Part shown: positions 7,536 to 11,383 of the stretch, piece after piece
Position numbering within the stretch: the first letter of the stretch is position 1
How the letters are laid out: each line of letters starts with the position of its first letter
NCBI GenBank assembly: GCA_028141885.1
Contig: JAOIQU010000039.1
Span: 1-11,383 of the forward strand
Length of the DNA: 11,383 nt
DNA from: Flavobacteriales bacterium
GTDB taxonomy: Bacteria; Bacteroidota; Bacteroidia; Flavobacteriales; UA16
Reading direction: 5' to 3'
Notes under the pieces: model-generated
What the model saw: the letters and a program-made list of their open reading frames with translations, nothing else
The model's database searches: none
Told to the model about the DNA's origin: nothing
Position numbers and translations under genes: made by a program

Positions 7536-9233
7536 TCAACGCGATGTGACTTGGATGGCCTTTGTGACACGCGGACCTTCTTTTCCATTCAAGACCAAAA
7601 AGTAAAACCCGGGCGCAAGGAATTGCATGTCGATTGTGGTCTGCCCCTGAATGGCCACACGTTTCAAATGCTGACCTGAGCCAGACAACAAATTGGCCTC
7701 AATCACTCCCCACGACACAGGTATGTTGACATGCAGTTTTTGGCGCACCGGATTGGGAAAACACGACACTTCAGAAATGATTTGCTCTTGATTCAGACTT
7801 TGAGTGTCACTGGAACAAACATGTCCCAAGGGCTGCAATGCTGCACCGTCGATGTAGTATGTGCCTGTTTCCAAGAATTGGATTTTGACAACACGAAGGG
7901 CATCGTAAACCGTCGAATCTGCCGTGAATTCCCAGCAGTATTCGGTCCATTCCGTATCCGTCTCAAATGACTCTGCATGAAGGGTCTGATATGGCGTCTC
8001 AGCGTACGCGGTGGATACATTGAACGCGAGGCCCGGCTCTGTCCCTTTCACCCAAACACTCACGGCGTATGTCGAATCTTGAACTGCTCCGGCTCTGCAA
8101 CTCGACAATTGAACTGAGGACGGTGCGGCGCCAGGTGAGGTCACTTCCGCGTATGCACAAACCACCCCGTCAAATGAAGTTGCTGGTGTCGCAGCGACAG
8201 TTGCTTCTGCATCTTCAGACACGGATACCGTCCACGCATCCAAGGCAGATTCAAAATCTCCATTGCACACGACAGGCATTGGCGGCACCTCTTCAAACCA
8301 CACGTCGTCAATCCAAAAGACACCAGTGGATTGAAAGGCAAACTTGGCGAGGCGAACACCATTGATTTCTTCCTCAGAATAAGAAGTGAAGGTGAATTCC
8401 TGCCACTCCTCGGTCAACGAGGCTTCCATATCTCCGAACACCGTGTATGGAGCAGCTTGCAAAGCCGTCTTCGCCTCGAGCACTGCCCCGTTGACATCGG
8501 ATTTTGCTGAAAAGTGCACCATCAAAGAAGTGGCCCCGGGCAAGTAAGATGAACAACTCGAGAAAATGGGAGAACCATCCTCAACATTCACCGTCAATCG
8601 CGCCGATTGCGTTCCTTCTGCGAATTCATTCACATCCAAATCGGCTGCAATTGAGCCGTTGTTCTGATTTACAGCCCAAGCATCCAAACCAACCTCAAAA
8701 TTTCCTTGACAGATCTCAGGCGTGAGCTCCAAAATGTCAATTTGAATGTCGTCAATCATCACCGTGCCCTCCGACAAGAATTTGAATTTGGCCAACCGCA
8801 CATCTGAAAGCAAATCATCGGCGACTGATCCCGATATTTCATATTGGACCCAATCACTCGACAACACCACATTTGCTGAAGCATAATTGTTGTAACCCGG
8901 TGACGCTTTTGAAATGGTCGCCAACACTTCCACCGCATTGTCAGACTTTGCCCAAAATGACATTCGGTATGTCTGGTTGGCATACATGTCCGCGATGCAA
9001 GCACTGAGTACACAGGTGCCTACACTCACATCTTGAATGTCAATGACCACGCCAACAGCGCCCTCTGTGGCAGCGACTGCAGATGTGTCGAATGTGGCCA
9101 CCGCGCCGTTGTTTGCGAAATTCTGCCAATCCGTTAGACCTGTCTCAAAGGACGGGTTGCACACACTGTCCGCCTGAGACCAGGCTGTCGAGATTCCAAG
9201 AATCAAGAAAGAAAACACGACTGCTTTATTCAT
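7536..9233 (-). CDS. Triple CBM4/9-like secreted protein with T9SS tail
   Basis: This 565-aa protein has a signal peptide MNKAVVFSFLILGISTAWSQ, and the ATG at 9233 was chosen for that. Three tandem repeats of about 140 residues follow, at about 25-167, 175-314 and 323-467. Each opens with a Cys-Asn/Gln...Phe-Glu...Trp motif (CNPSFETGLTDW, CQGNFEVGLDAW, CNGDFESALDAW). The first two end in an Ile-Asp-Asp strand (MIDDIQID, FWIDDVWF) and the third in YYIDGAAL. The layout matches carbohydrate-binding modules of the CBM4/9/16 type. A T9SS type A sorting domain fills about 487-565, with CFPNPVRQKLHV, then GFYFLVLNGKEG and a final VTSR. No catalytic motif is visible, so it is probably a non-enzymatic glycan binder, exported by T9SS and held at the surface or released. 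It lies between the lipoprotein and the hydrolases, 84 nt after the former and 19 nt before the latter. I see no convincing promoter in the 84-nt gap. Confidence 0.85.
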   Translation of the reverse strand: MNKAVVFSFLILGISTAWSQADSVCNPSFETGLTDWQNFANNGAVATFDTSAVAATEGAVGVVIDIQDVSVGTCVLSACIADMYANQTYRMSFWAKSDNAVEVLATISKASPGYNNYASANVVLSSDWVQYEISGSVADDLLSDVRLAKFKFLSEGTVMIDDIQIDILELTPEICQGNFEVGLDAWAVNQNNGSIAADLDVNEFAEGTQSARLTVNVEDGSPIFSSCSSYLPGATSLMVHFSAKSDVNGAVLEAKTALQAAPYTVFGDMEASLTEEWQEFTFTSYSEEEINGVRLAKFAFQSTGVFWIDDVWFEEVPPMPVVCNGDFESALDAWTVSVSEDAEATVAATPATSFDGVVCAYAEVTSPGAAPSSVQLSSCRAGAVQDSTYAVSVWVKGTEPGLAFNVSTAYAETPYQTLHAESFETDTEWTEYCWEFTADSTVYDALRVVKIQFLETGTYYIDGAALQPLGHVCSSDTQSLNQEQIISEVSCFPNPVRQKLHVNIPVSWGVIEANLLSGSGQHLKRVAIQGQTTIDMQFLAPGFYFLVLNGKEGPRVTKAIQVTSR

Positions 9234-9317
9234 CACAATAAATTGAATCAAACAAGGTGTGGATAAGCTATGGAATAAGACCGACAAATGTCTCCGTCCC
9301 GCGGCGAAATAAACGTT

Positions 9318-10313
9318 TTAAAATGGCTGATCGAACGTCAAAATAACATAATCGACATCCAATCCATATGTCCCACTTGCCGTTCCGGTTTGACTTACAG
9401 TACAATCCAAACGAGAAATTTGATCGAAGTCGATCTGACCATTGAGCGACACATTGTTGCCAGACAAATCGAGCTCAAAATCTGACCAAGGGATGCTGAT
9501 GCGCTGCCACGTGTTGTCGGCATTGACAGCAAGCTTTGTGGTGAACACCTCGTCTTCCCCACTCGTCACCAATCCATCTCCGTTGGAATCTTCAAACAAT
9601 TTGATGACTGAAGCAGATCCCTCGTAATCACTACGTAAATGAACATTCAGATACGTATTCCCCAAACTGGAACCCAACAAATCTTGGGGGTCGAGCGGCA
9701 ACCTGAGTGCACCAAACCACGAACCCGCACCTGCTCCAACGCCACGCATGTAAGCACCGCCCTCGACTGCATCCAACGCTTCGGTGACCACGTCAAGTGA
9801 TTCCGTGAACTCTCCACTGCTGATGCTGAAAATGGGGTTGGTCTCTTCAAAGGATGCCAGAAGTAAACCGCGATTGGACAAGTCAGGTTGTTCCCACACA
9901 AACACTGAATCCAATTTGAAATCGTCCGGATGATCTGGAAATTCAAGCAGACAATGGACCCACTCATTTTTTCGAAAAAACACGTTGTCGCAACCTCCGA
10001 ACCAAAGCACATCGAGTTCGCGATTTCCTTGACCTTGAAATGCGTAAGTCGCTCCTGACGTTTGGCCTGTTAATGACAAGGTGTAGGCCACTGGCAAATT
10101 GAACCCACAAGAAAAACGAACCGCATCCCCTTGCTCAAAATGAACTCCATTCGGCATGTTGTGACTGAAGCTTTCTGTGAACTCGAGGTCCCCGTAGAGG
10201 CTTTCGAGATCGGGCCCTAGACTCCCCTCTTTCGCGCAACCAACGAAGCACATGATCACAAGGCCGAGGGTCCAAGTTCCGAGGCGTGGTGGGTTTGATT
10301 GAAGAAACGACAT
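9318..10313 (-). CDS. Surface glycan-binding-like lipoprotein
   Basis: This 331-aa protein starts at the ATG at 10313, chosen because it gives a compact lipoprotein signal: a hydrophobic stretch ending MCFVGCAKE, with lipobox V-G-C and lipidated Cys26. The frame is open further upstream, but that would overlap the preceding gene and bury the signal. Residues about 40-140 look like an Ig-like strand-rich domain. Residues about 150-331 look like a jelly-roll of the sort seen at the C-terminus of surface glycan-binding proteins. That domain holds an EF-hand-like calcium loop, DSNGDGLVTSGE (about 242-253), followed by NTWQRISIPWSDF, a motif style I associate with Bacteroidota carbohydrate-binding jelly-rolls. 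It starts one base after the TGA of the upstream gene (TGA-C-ATG), so the two are probably translationally coupled. The likely role is binding polysaccharide at the cell surface. Ligand and exact family are not determinable here. Confidence 0.72.
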   Translation of the reverse strand: MSFLQSNPPRLGTWTLGLVIMCFVGCAKEGSLGPDLESLYGDLEFTESFSHNMPNGVHFEQGDAVRFSCGFNLPVAYTLSLTGQTSGATYAFQGQGNRELDVLWFGGCDNVFFRKNEWVHCLLEFPDHPDDFKLDSVFVWEQPDLSNRGLLLASFEETNPIFSISSGEFTESLDVVTEALDAVEGGAYMRGVGAGAGSWFGALRLPLDPQDLLGSSLGNTYLNVHLRSDYEGSASVIKLFEDSNGDGLVTSGEDEVFTTKLAVNADNTWQRISIPWSDFELDLSGNNVSLNGQIDFDQISRLDCTVSQTGTASGTYGLDVDYVILTFDQPF

Positions 10314-10314
10314 G

Positions 10315-11383
10315 TCAGAATTTGGATTGAAAGAGAAACAGCACTTTTGAAATTGAACCGTCATGGCCCTGCAATGCATCACGAAGCAACCACTTTTGCC
10401 ATTGCGTTGTTAATTCGGTTCGATTGTTGATTTTCCAGATTACGCCACATGCGTGAAGCATGTCTGTCACATCCAATGTCGTACGATCAAATCCAGTCAC
10501 TTCGAAATTGATGTCTCGAACTGCAATGTATTCAAGTCCTTGAGATGAAATCCTCTTGGCACCATATCCAATTTGGAGGTTTTCACCCACGGCCCAATCG
10601 ACACCGAAATCGAATACTGAGGAGGTAAGATCAACTGGATCCAAGACAGCTTCTGGTCGTTGCGCACGTTGACTTTGCATTCCACCGTGCATTTTTAAGG
10701 ACCGATTTCCCATCCAAAGTGCAGCCAAATCGAAGTGGCCTGCAATGGCATATCCCACGTAATTCCTTCGTGTCAAGGTTCCTTCTGGAGTCAAATCTTG
10801 AAGGGCAAAGAGACGGGCAATGACCGACCATGGCTCCTCCGCTTTTCCGTGTTCCAGTTCCATCTCCAACCCCCTGCGATTTGGGGTGGCCATGCCATAC
10901 GGGGCTGCCGTGCCGTATCTCGGATCGAACGTCATCAGCTCGCGTTGAATCGCACGATTCCAAGGACGACTGCCCCGGGGAACATATGGGGCAGTTAACA
11001 GGTCTCCCTGCGACAGAGGACGATTCCAAGCACCATTGCCGATTTGTGCAAATGACGATGGTGCTGCATCAAACAAAAGACGCTTGGTCTGTGCTGCCGG
11101 CGCCATGTACGTGTCTGAGACTGATCGTGCAGAAGCCGATGCTGTCCACGATGCGCCAAAATCAAACTGGGTTTCCACGTTCCAATACCCCCCTTCTGTC
11201 GGTGAATTTGGGGCATTGGGCACCCCATCCAAGCCCAACGTAGTCGCAGTGGACCCTCCAAATTCAGCGTGCCACAGCCACTCCTCGCCTTTCCATTTCA
11301 CTTCACCCCCAAGATTGGCGACATGACTTCCAACACCATCAGGAACGGTCTTGCCCAGAGAGGCAAAATTCTGCCCGCTTAAC
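10315..11383 (-). CDS. Outer-membrane beta-barrel-like protein, 5' end beyond window
   Basis: The reading frame stays open from the TGA stop at 10315-10317 to the right edge, giving 355 visible residues, so the true start lies outside. A GTG at 11301 and an ATG further in are internal: in-frame residues continue upstream of them, ending ...GSHVANLGGEVKWKGEEW. The sequence alternates polar and aromatic or hydrophobic residues in short strands (for example YVGYAIAGHFDLAALWMG and LQIGYGAKRISSQGLEYI) and ends in ...KVLFLFQSKF. A terminal Phe after a hydrophobic strand is typical of outer-membrane beta-barrels. I do not recognise the family. It lacks features I would expect of a SusC C-terminus, though that cannot be settled from part of a gene. 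It ends 1 nt before the lipoprotein gene, which suggests co-translation and a shared outer-membrane role, possibly glycan or product passage. The barrel fold is an inference from strand pattern and C-terminus. Confidence 0.6.
   Translation of the reverse strand, partial: LSGQNFASLGKTVPDGVGSHVANLGGEVKWKGEEWLWHAEFGGSTATTLGLDGVPNAPNSPTEGGYWNVETQFDFGASWTASASARSVSDTYMAPAAQTKRLLFDAAPSSFAQIGNGAWNRPLSQGDLLTAPYVPRGSRPWNRAIQRELMTFDPRYGTAAPYGMATPNRRGLEMELEHGKAEEPWSVIARLFALQDLTPEGTLTRRNYVGYAIAGHFDLAALWMGNRSLKMHGGMQSQRAQRPEAVLDPVDLTSSVFDFGVDWAVGENLQIGYGAKRISSQGLEYIAVRDINFEVTGFDRTTLDVTDMLHACGVIWKINNRTELTTQWQKWLLRDALQGHDGSISKVLFLFQSKF

Noticed and set aside
7517..7588. Longer N-terminus for the first hydrolase
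   Set aside because: It would overlap the T9SS tail of the upstream gene by about 50 nt and place the signal peptide internally; the ATG at 7516 gives a normal signal peptide.

Overview
The window reads as part of a polysaccharide-degradation locus from a marine-type Bacteroidota, most likely a member of the order Flavobacteriales. The support is: C-terminal type IX secretion (T9SS) sorting domains on at least two proteins, a Bacteroidota-style surface lipoprotein, GC[MT]D...DDGSC repeats of the kind common in marine Flavobacteriales, and no clear Shine-Dalgarno sequences. The assignment is an inference from protein features; no taxonomic marker gene is present.

All seven supported genes lie on the minus strand, so transcription runs from the right edge to the left. 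In that order they are: the 3' part of an outer-membrane beta-barrel-like protein (10315 to the edge); a 331-aa lipoprotein resembling a surface glycan-binding protein (9318-10313); a 565-aa protein with three tandem CBM4/9-like modules and a T9SS tail (7536-9233); two paralogous clan GH-A glycoside hydrolases in tandem (5540-7516 and 3867-5543); an iduronate-2-sulfatase-like sulfatase (2358-3800); and a CotH-family kinase-like protein with a T9SS tail (261-2138). Spacing is tight at the front (1-nt gap, 84 nt, 19 nt, then a 4-nt overlap). It loosens before the sulfatase (66 nt) and opens to about 220 nt before the CotH gene, which may have its own promoter.

The likely joint role is capture and hydrolysis of a sulfated, probably algal, polysaccharide. 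The lipoprotein and the CBM protein would bind glycan at the cell surface, the two hydrolases would cut it, and the sulfatase would remove sulfate esters. No SusC/SusD pair is visible; it may lie beyond the right edge or be absent. The role of the CotH protein here is open.

The two gene-poor stretches (1-260 and 2139-2357) share a 47-bp direct repeat with a single mismatch. It lies downstream of the CotH gene and downstream of the sulfatase gene in the same orientation. The stretch at 1-171 also has several short inverted repeats in a row. This repeat element is the least explained thing in the window.
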